Of a DNA stretch of 64,000 nucleotides, positions 7,957 through 16,432 are shown in pieces. The number at the start of each line of letters is the position of its first letter. Position 1 is the stretch's first letter. A program made the translations under genes and the position numbers. Under the pieces are notes generated by a model that worked only from the letters and a program-made list of their open reading frames with translations, searched no databases and was not told the origin of the DNA. The stretch covers positions 1 through 64,000 of the forward strand of contig CAYFME010000004.1 of assembly GCA_964344145.1 (NCBI GenBank), written 5' to 3'. This DNA is from JABJOE01 sp964344145 (GTDB lineage Bacteria > Patescibacteriota > Patescibacteriia > UBA9934).

Positions 7957-8903
7957 ACAAAAAAGAGTGGAACAATGCGGTCAAACGATACGCGCCGCGC
8001 TTCGGGGCGTTTTTGCACTCCTGGGAATGGGGCGAGTTTCAGCGTGCCATCGGTCGAACGGTGGAGCGTGTCTATGTGTCTGATGTGCAAGGGGTCGTGA
8101 TCGCACAGGCGATCAAGATTCCTATGCCAGCTGGGCAGTTTTATTGGTATGTGCCAAAGGGGCCATTTGGGACCGCATCGATCGAGCGACAGGTTGAGGT
8201 GCTGCGTGAGGAGTTGCCAGAGGCCATGTTTTTGCGTATTGAACCGCAAGAAGGTGAGCGCATGCTGCAAGTGCCGCACATGCAACCGTCCACGACCGTG
8301 ATGTTGGATTTGAAAAAGGAGGCGGATGTGCTGCTCGACGAATGTAAGAGCAAGACGCGCTACAACATTCGCCTTGGCCAGCGTAAAGGCGTAGAACCAA
8401 AGATCGTTCCGCGCAAACGGTTTAAAGACTTTGTACGTTTGCTCGATCAGACGACAAATCGGGACCAGTTTTCATCACACCCAAATGCGTACTACCGAAC
8501 GATGCTTGATACGATGAATGGCGAGGCGAAGGCGTACTTGGCTATGGCGTTTTATGAGGGGCGACCGCTTGCGGCAAATATCATGATTGACTTCGCTGGT
8601 GTACGGACGTACTTGCACGGAGCGTCGAGCAATCTACATCGCAACGTTATGGCGCCGTACGTCCTGCATTGGTATTTGATTGAGGATGCGAAGAAAAAAG
8701 AAATGGAGTGGTTTGATTTTTGGGGCGTCGCACCAAAAGGATCATTAAAAAAACACCCATGGGCGGGTATCTCACGCTACAAGTATGGATTTTCCGGCGA
8801 GGTTGTCGAGCATCCGGGAACGTTTGATTTGCCCGTGAAACACATGTGGTACGGCGCGTATCGAACGATTCGCGCGATGCGGCGACTACGTTTTCGAAGG
8901 TAG
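7953..8903 (+). CDS. FemAB-like peptidoglycan bridge aminoacyltransferase
   Basis: FemABX-type GNAT-fold protein of 316 aa, likely adding an amino acid from aminoacyl-tRNA to a peptidoglycan precursor. Family signs are the N-terminal LHSWEWGEFQ segment, KSKTRYNIRLGQRKGV in the middle, and WFDFWGVAP with GISRYKYGFSGE near the end. It overlaps ruvA by 4 nt, so the two are translated from one mRNA. The exact substrate is not visible. Confidence 0.85.
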   Translation: MNKKEWNNAVKRYAPRFGAFLHSWEWGEFQRAIGRTVERVYVSDVQGVVIAQAIKIPMPAGQFYWYVPKGPFGTASIERQVEVLREELPEAMFLRIEPQEGERMLQVPHMQPSTTVMLDLKKEADVLLDECKSKTRYNIRLGQRKGVEPKIVPRKRFKDFVRLLDQTTNRDQFSSHPNAYYRTMLDTMNGEAKAYLAMAFYEGRPLAANIMIDFAGVRTYLHGASSNLHRNVMAPYVLHWYLIEDAKKKEMEWFDFWGVAPKGSLKKHPWAGISRYKYGFSGEVVEHPGTFDLPVKHMWYGAYRTIRAMRRLRFRR

Positions 8904-8913
8904 ATGCACAGAC

Positions 8914-8971
8914 GGACGGCCAGCGAGTAGTGCTAGCCGTCCATCGGACGGTGTGGCGCCGCGAGGGCGCC
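8914..8971 (-). terminator. Two hairpins below the 46-aa GC-rich gene
   Basis: GGACGGC/GCCGTCC (8914-8942) and GGCGCC/GGCGCC (8955-8971). They lie between convergent genes and may serve both strands. Neither has a strong T tract. Confidence 0.5.
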
Positions 8972-8975
8972 TTCG

Positions 8976-9116
8976 TCAGGCCCCGGCGCCGTTCTCCGTG
9001 GTGGTCTGCGAGTCGTCGCTGGGAGTGCCGCCGGTCTCGTCGGTGTGGCTGGCGCCGCAGGCGCCGCAGCAGGTGGTCACGGTGGGCGGGATGCCGCCGA
9101 GGGTCATCAAGAGCAT
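8976..9116 (-). CDS. Small cysteine-containing orphan protein (46 aa)
   Basis: GC-rich gene in its own unit. The ATG at 9116 follows GGAG by 5 nt; a second ATG at 9107 (MTLGG) is possible. The product begins MLLMTLGGIPP, has a TTCCGACGAS segment with three cysteines in five positions, and ends in a hydrophilic Thr/Ser/Asp/Gly tail. There is no membrane segment. It might bind metal or be a modified-peptide precursor, but no processing enzyme is nearby. Function unknown. Confidence 0.55.
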   Translation of the reverse strand: MLLMTLGGIPPTVTTCCGACGASHTDETGGTPSDDSQTTTENGAGA

Positions 9117-9188
9117 GTCGGCTCCGAGTGGGGGTCGTTCTCGAGAGACAGGCAGGGTTCGCGGATGCGGCCTTTCCGGTCCTCAATA

Positions 9189-9217
9189 ACGATAGCATGA
9201 ACACTTTGGGTGTTCAA
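9189..9217 (-). promoter_or_regulatory. Promoter with dyad for the 46-aa gene
   Basis: Minus strand TTGAAC (9212-9217), 17 nt, TATCGT (9189-9194). A perfect inverted repeat with 7-bp arms, TGAACAC and GTGTTCA (9198-9216), spans the -35 box and spacer. Confidence 0.6.
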
Positions 9218-9240
9218 TGTTTATCCCCAAGAAGCACGGC

Positions 9241-9269
9241 GCCCCGCTCCGGAGAGTCCGGGCGGGGGC
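9241..9269 (-). terminator. Hairpin after the 52-aa gene
   Basis: Nested GC-rich stem: GCCCCGC outside, TCCGGA inside, loop GAG. It sits 20 nt below the stop at 9291. Confidence 0.65.
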
Positions 9270-9290
9270 TAGGACGGGAGCCTTGTCGGC

Positions 9291-9449
9291 TCAGAACACG
9301 CTGTTGGGGTCGTTCATCGGGACGCTCGCCGTGGTCCAGGCGCTGATCGCCATGGGCTCCGGCGGGGTCCTCGGCGACGCCTTGCGCGCGCTCTTGGACG
9401 TGGTCTTGTTGCGGGTGGTCTGGCGGCCACCCTCCTCGATCTTGGCCAT
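9291..9449 (-). CDS. Small GC-rich orphan protein (52 aa)
   Basis: Begins MAKIEEGGRQTTRNKT. The N-terminal half is basic (Lys/Arg/Thr); the C-terminal half is neutral (AISAWTTASVPM). A perfect AAGGAGG Shine-Dalgarno and a promoter with 17-nt spacing support expression from the ATG at 9449. There is no membrane segment or cysteine. The basic part could bind nucleic acid. Function unknown. Confidence 0.6.
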   Translation of the reverse strand: MAKIEEGGRQTTRNKTTSKSARKASPRTPPEPMAISAWTTASVPMNDPNSVF

Positions 9450-9468
9450 AGGCCCTCCTTGCAGACAA

Positions 9469-9497
9469 AACGTACCATATATGGTCTTTTTTTGCAA
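9469..9497 (-). promoter_or_regulatory. Promoter with 12-bp palindrome for the 52-aa gene
   Basis: Minus strand TTGCAA (9492-9497), 17 nt, TACGTT (9469-9474). The palindrome ACCATATATGGT (9474-9485) fills the spacer next to the -10 box. Confidence 0.6.
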
Positions 9498-9534
9498 GTA
9501 TTAGCTGATTTATAGAAGCAAGAAGCCCGCACCG

Positions 9535-9627
9535 GAGGACCCGGGCGGGCAATGCTATCTCAGGGAACCCGTAGCGCCGAGACGCCGTAGTGGGTTCGGG
9601 AGATCAGCACTCCTTGACTTCGAGCAC
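9535..9627 (-). other. Third small GC-rich unit: 7-codon micro-ORF plus hairpin
   Basis: AAGGAGG precedes a GTG at 9627 that opens a 7-codon frame (M-L-E-V-K-E-C, stop 9604-9606). Below it lies a GAACCC/GGGTTC hairpin and, at 9535-9550, a GCCCGC/GCGGGC hairpin that looks like a terminator. The promoter is weak: TAAGGT at about 9650 with a TTGTAG 15 nt above. It resembles the 4-codon unit at 6051-6160: a regulatory RNA, a leader peptide or a decayed gene. Confidence 0.35.
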
Positions 9628-9665
9628 GTGACCTCCTTGGTTGGGTTACACCTTAGACAGCCCTC

Positions 9666-11486
9666 TTACTCTACAACGATTCCTTGTCCGCTGGCAAATT
9701 CATCGTCGGGCGCCTCGGTCGTCAGGCTGTCTTGTGATCGGTGGAGCTGTGCACCGGTCACGATGTCGTTGGCAATCAAATCGCTGCTTGAGGTGAGCTT
9801 CACAAATGATCCCACGTCGTCGCTGTCAGGCGTGATCGATACAGTGAAGTAGCTTTCCAGGTGGGTGATAGCGGTCGAGAGTTCGGAGATGTTCCAGCTG
9901 ACGGTTGAGCTCGCGCTGTCGTAGCTGATCGATCCCAGATCGGTGTTTGTTTTGTCAGACCAGGTGACGTGTGGTGGCAATGTGGCACTTACGCGTACGT
10001 CCTGAAGTGTGTGTAGATCATTTTCAACGACCCAGTACACGCGGTAGCTTGTTTCCTGATCAACACTCGGAGGGATTGGTCCGCTTCCTAGCGCTTGTCC
10101 GTCCTCGTCGTAGTAGCGGACGGATGCGTCAAGGACCGCCTCGGAGTTGATAGAAACCTCGATCGGTGACGATCGGACCGTGTCACCGCCACTTGTCACA
10201 ATCGCCATAATTTCAAACTGGTCGGTATCTCCAGCGCCAACAGCTTCAATTGGGAAGGTGAGGTTGAGCAAGTTTCCAACGTCCTCTCCGCTCCACACGA
10301 CGCCGTCACTTGTCAGTGTTCCGCCGTCGAGGTTTGCCTCGCTCCAGTCGATCGGGAAGCTGTCTTCGCTTTCAAAGCTGAGCAAGACGGAGACGTCTTC
10401 AGGATCTACGTCATCATTTTGATCAAGCGACAGGCTCACGCGCAGCGTGCCATCCTGATCAATTGCCACCGCGTCTGTTGCCCCGTTTGCTGCCAAGGAA
10501 ATCGAGACATCGCTTTGCAAGACGTCGGTGTAGCTTTGCAGTTGTGTTTGTGCAAGCTCGCGTCCGTCGACCTCGATGCTCGCAAGGGTGTCAAAGTATT
10601 GGAATCCTTGTGCGTCGGCGGCAAAGGAGCCGGAGAAGAGAATGAGTGACTCTCCTTCAGGCTCCAAGCTCTCGACGGTCCATCGTGCCGCAGCACCAGC
10701 CTCAAGAGCGGGGTCGCTGCTTTCAAGATAAAAACCGTCTGGCAAGGTGAGGGCAACATCAACTGATTCGTAGGCACTTGCCCCTGTGTTGCGCAGGGTC
10801 ATCGTGTAGGAACCCTCTTCACCAGGCGAGAGCTCCTCAGGGCCGTCGATCTCGAGCTCCAAAACACTCTCAAGGCTTGTGACGTAGACAACGCCGATCT
10901 CTTCAAACTCAGAGTTGAAGTTTCCAGGTCGATACGTCGCGTAGGCTTGCACAGGCGTTTCTGACGGTACGTCTGAGAACCAGGTTCCCTCAATAACGAT
11001 GTGGTCGTCGCTGAGTCCGGTAAGTTCGCCCAGGTCCCAAATCAGCTGGTCTTCATCTGTTGGCGGCTGACTCGTCTCGCTGATCACAAACGACGATGGA
11101 AGATTGACGTCGATCGAAAGAGCGGCGATCGGGACCGTGGTCGGGTTGGTGTAGAGGATTTCAATGGTCGCTTCCTCTCCGCTCACGACGGTTTCCTCCA
11201 TGACGATTTCCAACGTGAAGGTCTCATCGCGTGGCGGATTGACGTAATTCATGAAGACAAAAAAACCACTCCACGCCACAGCCGCCACCACGCCCAAGCC
11301 AATGATCGCGCGAATCAAAAACTTGGTCAGACGCTCCTGATCGTGATCGAGTTTGGAAAAATCGATATCGCCCTCGCCATAGATCGCCTCAAGCCCCTCC
11401 TCCATCAAGCGCGTCTGTTCCTGCTCGCGCGTAGGCTCTTCGTGCTTCTTAGGCTTCTTTTTGTGGTGCGGTTTCTTTTCGGTCAT
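9666..11486 (-). CDS. Membrane-anchored surface protein with DUF11/CARDB-like repeats (606 aa)
   Basis: A short basic, Lys/His-rich N-terminal segment is followed by an acidic stretch and one membrane helix (about residues 70-95, AIIGLGVVAAVAWSGFFVF). The remaining 500 residues are predicted beta-sandwich repeats, with recurring NTG/NPT and LPxxF/LPDGF motifs like those of DUF11/CARDB extracellular domains. The topology is cytoplasmic tail in, repeats out. Its start lies 2 nt from the stop of the DUF4012 gene, so both are in the operon with the glycosyltransferase. Probably part of the cell surface or its anchoring. Partner unknown. Confidence 0.75.
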   Translation of the reverse strand: MTEKKPHHKKKPKKHEEPTREQEQTRLMEEGLEAIYGEGDIDFSKLDHDQERLTKFLIRAIIGLGVVAAVAWSGFFVFMNYVNPPRDETFTLEIVMEETVVSGEEATIEILYTNPTTVPIAALSIDVNLPSSFVISETSQPPTDEDQLIWDLGELTGLSDDHIVIEGTWFSDVPSETPVQAYATYRPGNFNSEFEEIGVVYVTSLESVLELEIDGPEELSPGEEGSYTMTLRNTGASAYESVDVALTLPDGFYLESSDPALEAGAAARWTVESLEPEGESLILFSGSFAADAQGFQYFDTLASIEVDGRELAQTQLQSYTDVLQSDVSISLAANGATDAVAIDQDGTLRVSLSLDQNDDVDPEDVSVLLSFESEDSFPIDWSEANLDGGTLTSDGVVWSGEDVGNLLNLTFPIEAVGAGDTDQFEIMAIVTSGGDTVRSSPIEVSINSEAVLDASVRYYDEDGQALGSGPIPPSVDQETSYRVYWVVENDLHTLQDVRVSATLPPHVTWSDKTNTDLGSISYDSASSTVSWNISELSTAITHLESYFTVSITPDSDDVGSFVKLTSSSDLIANDIVTGAQLHRSQDSLTTEAPDDEFASGQGIVVE

Positions 11487-11487
11487 A

Positions 11488-14079
11488 TCATCGCTCCATC
11501 AGGAAGTGGACAAAGACATCTTGGTCGTTGTTGATCTCCACGCCATCGCTGCGTAACCCCTCGTGTGAGCTCCAAATGAGGTCCATACTCTCAGGAAGAT
11601 GAAGGAAGATCGATGTTTCGCGCGTCTCCACACCAGACTGCTTTTGTACAAGAAGGCTGTAGCGCTCCAGATCTCGAAGGCCGAGACGTTCCTTCGCAGC
11701 AGCGATGAGATCTTGGGGGGCGGAGAGGTCTACGCGCCATGGAAGACGGTACGTGAACGTCACCTCTTCAATCTCACCAGGCGCTGTTTGCATCCAAGAG
11801 CCAAACACGGTCTTGCCTGACTCCTGCCAGACGTCAACGTCGTAGGCTGGATCGTGGTAGTAGCCCGTACTCATGATCAACAGGTCCTCGTCTTGATCAA
11901 GCAGGACATCGGATTGTTCAAAGAGATTATCGTCCGGCACCTCAAAGCCATTTGCTTCAATGAGTTCGCTGCCATGAGGAACGTAGAGGCGCAGGTAATC
12001 AACGTTGTTCGCTCCTTCGAAGATCGCATCACGCAGACCGTGGTGTTCTTTCGTGATGGTGACGGTGTTGATGATCTCACCACCCTCAGTGATCTCCATG
12101 TCGACAATGACATCTTGGCTGATGACTGAATCAGTTTTTCCACCTCCAAGGTTTGTGTTGACGACCATGAGATAGTCGCCAGAGGTTTGCTTCATTGATC
12201 CGTCCCAACCAAGTGCGGCGATCTCGCGCTGAAGATCATTATCCTCAAAGTAGACCTGGACGTCTTTTTCATTGAGCGCCGTACCCAGAACATCAGCGAT
12301 AGCTAAAAGCGTTTCCATATCTCCCTCTGCCAAACGATCTAGAAGTTTTGGTGCGAGATCGCCAATGAATTGCTTTGGCGCATCTTCTTCACGCTCTTCG
12401 TCGGTTTGATATTGCGCATACTCATACTCGACGATCTTTTGTGTTTCAAACAGGAAGTTCTCTGCATCGATGGTACGACCGTACTCAGGCATTTCGATCG
12501 GACCGGTGATGGCTAGGAGCTCAGGCATGAGTGTAGCGTTGAGCGCAACCATACCGTCGACCGTTGGCCCACCCGCTTCTGTGTAAAAATCGATCATCTT
12601 GGCCGCCGAGGCAGGGAAGTCTGGGAACCAGTTGGCATCATGAAACTCCCATCGACTGTTAAGAAGTGACAGCGGTTGTGGTGGCTCAACAAAGCTCGAA
12701 AGCTGACCTTGCACATCATAGGTACCACCCTCAGGAATGTGTACGCTTTCAACCTCTCCGTCGAGTAGGTCCATCTCGGCAAAGCTTCCGGTGAATCCTC
12801 CGGTTGCGCGCAGCTCGGTGTTGTTCTGGAAGCTGACCAGATAGCGCATTTTCTGGCCGTCACCCAAGATCAAGGCGAGGGTTTGGGAGAAGGTGAGGAA
12901 CTCGTCAACGGATTCATTTAGCTGGGGCACGGTGGCGAGCAGTTCGCTGACTTGCGACTGCTGATCCTCTGGAATGAGCTCGGGATCGACGTCTTCAAGT
13001 GCCTCGGCAGCGAGTTGTACGTGTGGTTGCGCGGAGGCAACGTAGGCGGAGAGGAGATTGATCTTGTCTGTCAGGCCGATGCTGTCCTTGTCAGCCAGAT
13101 CGTCAGCAGCCTGGGCAAAGAGGGATGCGGCTTCTGAGAGTTCTTTTCCGGCGATCACCAATCCGCGGACCGTCTCATAGGTTCGATCGGTTTGCGGGAT
13201 GAGGTTTACCAGAGCCGAGACGGCCAAGTGCATGTCCTCGATGGATGTTTGTGCTTGTGCGAAGCGTTCCCCGGCACGGGTGAAGTCAGACTGAGCGACA
13301 TCGTAGCGTTGTGCCTCAATAGCCTGCGCGCCACGGTTGAGCTCGTCAATAGCCTGCGCGCCGATGCTCGTAAGATCATCACGCGTATCTGTGACGCTGA
13401 CCAGTGATTGCATAGCCTGCAGTGGCAGGACGGCTACCATTGAGAGCACAACAAACGAGACAATGGCGCGATAGCGAACTTGGCTCGGCAATAACTGCGG
13501 GAGGCGTGATACCCAGTCCTCCATGTTTGGCAAGGAGATCGACGGCAGGCGCAGTCGAATAGGCGCTGCTTGTGGCGCGACGTGTGTGATCTCTTGCACG
13601 ACAGGTTCTTGAGTAACCAGAGCTTCCTCTTCAAGCACGGCCACATGCATCGCCTCCAACGGTACTTGCGATGGCCGGACAACCTCGTGCTGATCAACAG
13701 ATCCTTCAACGCGAAGAGACGATGCACTGACATTCACATCCGGCTCACGCAGCTGAGCGGCGAGGTCACCAAGGGTGATGACGAGCGGTTCTTCCTGCGC
13801 GATGGCTGGTGTGGTCTCTGCTTCAACGTCATCAATGATCAATTCTTTTGCCAGTGCATCAATACGTGCCGTGGTTGGAATCGGGCAAGTTGTCTCTTGC
13901 TCGCGTGAAAGATGCACGACGTAAGGCGAGGGGTTTGCTTTGTGTACTCGCGGTTTGATCTGAGATCCAGAAGCAGTCTCTACACCCTTTTTCTTTAGAC
14001 TCACCGGCAACGCTGCATCATAAAGCATCGACACGTTGGTGTCGTTCTTTTTCTTTCGGTTGTGAGAGGAAGAAGGCAT
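11488..14079 (-). CDS. DUF4012 domain-containing envelope protein (863 aa)
   Basis: A long hydrophilic N-terminal region (about 200 residues) precedes one membrane helix (AIVSFVVLSMVAVLPLQAM). A helical region follows, then the DUF4012 domain, recognisable from FQNNTELRATGGFTGSF and WFPDFPASAAKMIDFY. The family occurs in CPR and Gram-positive bacteria beside glycan genes; its activity is not established, though similarity to LytR-type transfer of glycans onto the wall has been considered. It sits between a GT4 glycosyltransferase and the repeat surface protein in one operon, consistent with surface polymer assembly. Confidence 0.85.
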   Translation of the reverse strand: MPSSSHNRKKKNDTNVSMLYDAALPVSLKKKGVETASGSQIKPRVHKANPSPYVVHLSREQETTCPIPTTARIDALAKELIIDDVEAETTPAIAQEEPLVITLGDLAAQLREPDVNVSASSLRVEGSVDQHEVVRPSQVPLEAMHVAVLEEEALVTQEPVVQEITHVAPQAAPIRLRLPSISLPNMEDWVSRLPQLLPSQVRYRAIVSFVVLSMVAVLPLQAMQSLVSVTDTRDDLTSIGAQAIDELNRGAQAIEAQRYDVAQSDFTRAGERFAQAQTSIEDMHLAVSALVNLIPQTDRTYETVRGLVIAGKELSEAASLFAQAADDLADKDSIGLTDKINLLSAYVASAQPHVQLAAEALEDVDPELIPEDQQSQVSELLATVPQLNESVDEFLTFSQTLALILGDGQKMRYLVSFQNNTELRATGGFTGSFAEMDLLDGEVESVHIPEGGTYDVQGQLSSFVEPPQPLSLLNSRWEFHDANWFPDFPASAAKMIDFYTEAGGPTVDGMVALNATLMPELLAITGPIEMPEYGRTIDAENFLFETQKIVEYEYAQYQTDEEREEDAPKQFIGDLAPKLLDRLAEGDMETLLAIADVLGTALNEKDVQVYFEDNDLQREIAALGWDGSMKQTSGDYLMVVNTNLGGGKTDSVISQDVIVDMEITEGGEIINTVTITKEHHGLRDAIFEGANNVDYLRLYVPHGSELIEANGFEVPDDNLFEQSDVLLDQDEDLLIMSTGYYHDPAYDVDVWQESGKTVFGSWMQTAPGEIEEVTFTYRLPWRVDLSAPQDLIAAAKERLGLRDLERYSLLVQKQSGVETRETSIFLHLPESMDLIWSSHEGLRSDGVEINNDQDVFVHFLMER

Positions 14080-14096
14080 GGGACTTCCGTAGAGGA

Positions 14097-15230
14097 TCAG
14101 TTGAGCAAACTTAGTTCGTTGTAAACGTTGAGGGTTTGTTTTGCGGTTTTCATCCAGGTGAACCGTTCGACCTGTGATTGGCCGGCCGCGATGGAGGCAT
14201 CAAAGCGGTGCGGGGCATTGACCGCGTCGCTCATGTAGCGTGTGAGCGTTTCAATATCATCAGGTTCAAAGTAGCGTGCGCCCTCGTGCAAGACCTCGGG
14301 CAGGGAAGCGCTATCACTGGCCGCAACCGGTGTGCCGTAGGAAAGGGCCTCAAGTGGAGGAATGCCGAATCCTTCGATGCGCGATGGGAAGATGAACAGC
14401 GCGGCATTCTTGTAGAGCGCCGCAAGCTCATCGTCGGTTGGCAGATCTACGAACCGTACGGAGCCAGGAGCAAGGTTAAGCTCTGAAGCTTCTTTCTCAA
14501 GCTTGCGCGAGAACACATCACGGCGCCCAGCAATCACCAGCTGCACGTGTTTGTGCGCTGGATGGAACTGTGCGAAGGCATGCATCATCATCTCCAAGTT
14601 TTTGTGCGGATAGGCATTGCCGACGTACAGGAAGTAGGGCTGGTACACGCCAAGAGCGGTTAGGCTCACGCTTCGTGACTCTCGCTGCGGGATAACACCG
14701 TTTGGCACGACCGTGATTTTGCCAGGATGAACACCAAAGTGGTTCAAGATAGAGTCCTTGGTGTACTGCGAGACCGAGACGATGTGCTTTGAGCGATGAA
14801 CGGCATTTTCAAGCACCGTGCGGAAGCCGGCGTACTTAAATCCGTGCACAAGCGGTGAGCGTGTGGAGCTGCGCGCGCTGGTGCGATCCTGCAGAAGGAT
14901 CAAATCGTGGATCGTGACAATGAAAGGGACACGACTGAAGACCGGGATGTTCCAATGCGGATAGTGCATTACGTCCACGCGCGCTCGGCGAACATATCCG
15001 GGCAGACGACGCTGCTCTTCAAGCGTGTACCAGGGGATGTCGACAAGACGTTTGGAAAAGCGTGGATTCACGATCTCGCACTCATGAAAGTTTTCCTTCT
15101 TGAGAAAGAGAACGTACTCGTGATCCGTATCGATCAGCTGCAGATGGTTCACTAATTCAGCGACGTAACGACCAAGGCCGCCCCCACCAGTCCGCGGACC
15201 GTAAAACCGTGCATCAATGCCGATCTTCAT
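14097..15230 (-). CDS. Glycosyltransferase family 4
   Basis: Retaining glycosyltransferase with two Rossmann-like halves. The N-terminal half has GIDARFYGPRTGGGGLGRYV; the C-terminal donor-binding half has EGFGIPPLEALSYGTPVAAS, with the family's E-x7-E pattern. The start is the ATG at 15230, 6 nt below a perfect TATAAT box, so the transcript is leaderless; the longer ORF start at 15236 lies too close to the -10 box. First gene of an operon with the DUF4012 protein and the surface protein. Donor and acceptor sugars unknown. Confidence 0.88.
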   Translation of the reverse strand: MKIGIDARFYGPRTGGGGLGRYVAELVNHLQLIDTDHEYVLFLKKENFHECEIVNPRFSKRLVDIPWYTLEEQRRLPGYVRRARVDVMHYPHWNIPVFSRVPFIVTIHDLILLQDRTSARSSTRSPLVHGFKYAGFRTVLENAVHRSKHIVSVSQYTKDSILNHFGVHPGKITVVPNGVIPQRESRSVSLTALGVYQPYFLYVGNAYPHKNLEMMMHAFAQFHPAHKHVQLVIAGRRDVFSRKLEKEASELNLAPGSVRFVDLPTDDELAALYKNAALFIFPSRIEGFGIPPLEALSYGTPVAASDSASLPEVLHEGARYFEPDDIETLTRYMSDAVNAPHRFDASIAAGQSQVERFTWMKTAKQTLNVYNELSLLN

Positions 15231-15293
15231 GGTCAAATTATACCATGAACACGGGCCGTTTCTGAGCTAAAATTGAGGCAAAAGTGGATAAGA

Positions 15294-16382
15294 TTAAGCG
15301 AACTGTTTTAGTGTTCGGTGCGTCTGTTGTGCGGTTGCTTTCCAGTCGTGATTTCGCAGGGGTTGAATTCTTTTTTTGTTCAACATCTGCAGTGCTTGCA
15401 CCAGGTCGGTCACGTTAAATGGATCTACGAGAATAGCATTTCTGGAAACAACCTCTGGCAACGATCCAGCGGAGCTTGCGATAACCGGCGTACCGCTTGC
15501 AATCGCTTCAACAGCTGGCAACCCGAAGCCTTCATAAAACGACGGAAAGAGCAGCGCGCTTGCATGGCGATAGAGTGCGGGCTTGTGCTTGCCGGGGACG
15601 TAGCCGATCACGCGGATGCGATCCTTGACGCCCGATGCCTCGATCACACGATCGAGCGCTTTCGATTTCCAACCGCGACCACCGGCAATGACGAGCTCGG
15701 GCAAATCTCGACACGTCGCATACGCTTCAACCACCGCCTCCAAGTTTTTACGCGGTTCACGCGTGCACAGCGTGAGTAGGTAGTCGCTCTTGATTCCGTG
15801 ACGTGACAAGTAGGATCGATCTGATGGCAGTTGTTTTGGATGATAGACGTCTTGTACACCAAGCGGCGTGACGGTAATGCGCTCTTCGTCAATGCCCCAG
15901 CGATGAACAAGGTCACGTTTGGTCGATTCGGATACAGCAAAGAGGTGCGCTGCCTGCTGCGTCTGCTCCTTCACCTTGCCGAGTCGGTAGCGGAGTCGAT
16001 CTTTGAGCGTGAAAAACGATGGGAAGATCGCAAAGCTGATGTCGTGTACCGTCAACGCGTAGGGCAGATTGGTGTGTACGATGTTGTGGTTTGGCAAAAG
16101 GAGAAGGTCGGGTTGCTCCGGCAGGAATGATTCGAAGGTTCGTTGTTTGAGAAGGAAGAGCAGGAAGAGAAGGCGATTGGGAATCGTCTTTTTTACAACC
16201 GTGACGTTTGGCGCCTTGAATGTCGGAAGATGGTCGAGCGTTTTTTGCGTTCCAGAGGCAAAGAGAAAAAAGTGGTCATCGCTTCCAAGGCGGACCATCT
16301 CGTTGATGAGCTCGAACGTGTAGTGACCTACGCCTGCTTGATTTGGAGCTGCGAGGTGACGGATGTCGATGGCGATCTTCAT
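15294..16382 (-). CDS. Glycosyltransferase family 4
   Basis: GT4-type glycosyltransferase of 362 aa. It has DIRHLAAPNQAGVGHYTFEL near the N-terminus, CTREPRKNLEAVVEAY at the domain junction and EGFGLPAVEAIASGTPVIAS in the donor site. It is closer to the mannosyltransferase-like subgroup than the neighbouring GT at 16433. Its upstream region (16383-16432) is occupied by a family 2 palindromic element, whose TTTAACCTT lies where a -10 box would be expected. Confidence 0.87.
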   Translation of the reverse strand: MKIAIDIRHLAAPNQAGVGHYTFELINEMVRLGSDDHFFLFASGTQKTLDHLPTFKAPNVTVVKKTIPNRLLFLLFLLKQRTFESFLPEQPDLLLLPNHNIVHTNLPYALTVHDISFAIFPSFFTLKDRLRYRLGKVKEQTQQAAHLFAVSESTKRDLVHRWGIDEERITVTPLGVQDVYHPKQLPSDRSYLSRHGIKSDYLLTLCTREPRKNLEAVVEAYATCRDLPELVIAGGRGWKSKALDRVIEASGVKDRIRVIGYVPGKHKPALYRHASALLFPSFYEGFGLPAVEAIASGTPVIASSAGSLPEVVSRNAILVDPFNVTDLVQALQMLNKKRIQPLRNHDWKATAQQTHRTLKQFA

Positions 16383-16386
16383 ATCT

Positions 16387-16418
16387 CAAGGTTAAACCTT
16401 GCCAAGGTCTAACCTTGG
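16387..16418. repeat. Twin-hairpin palindromic element, family 2
   Basis: Two adjacent palindromes, CAAGGTTAAACCTTG and CCAAGGTCTAACCTTGG. It differs at two positions from the copy at 34166-34197. It lies 14 nt below a stop codon and 5 nt above the next start. Confidence 0.85.
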
Positions 16419-16432
16419 CTGTCAATACTATT

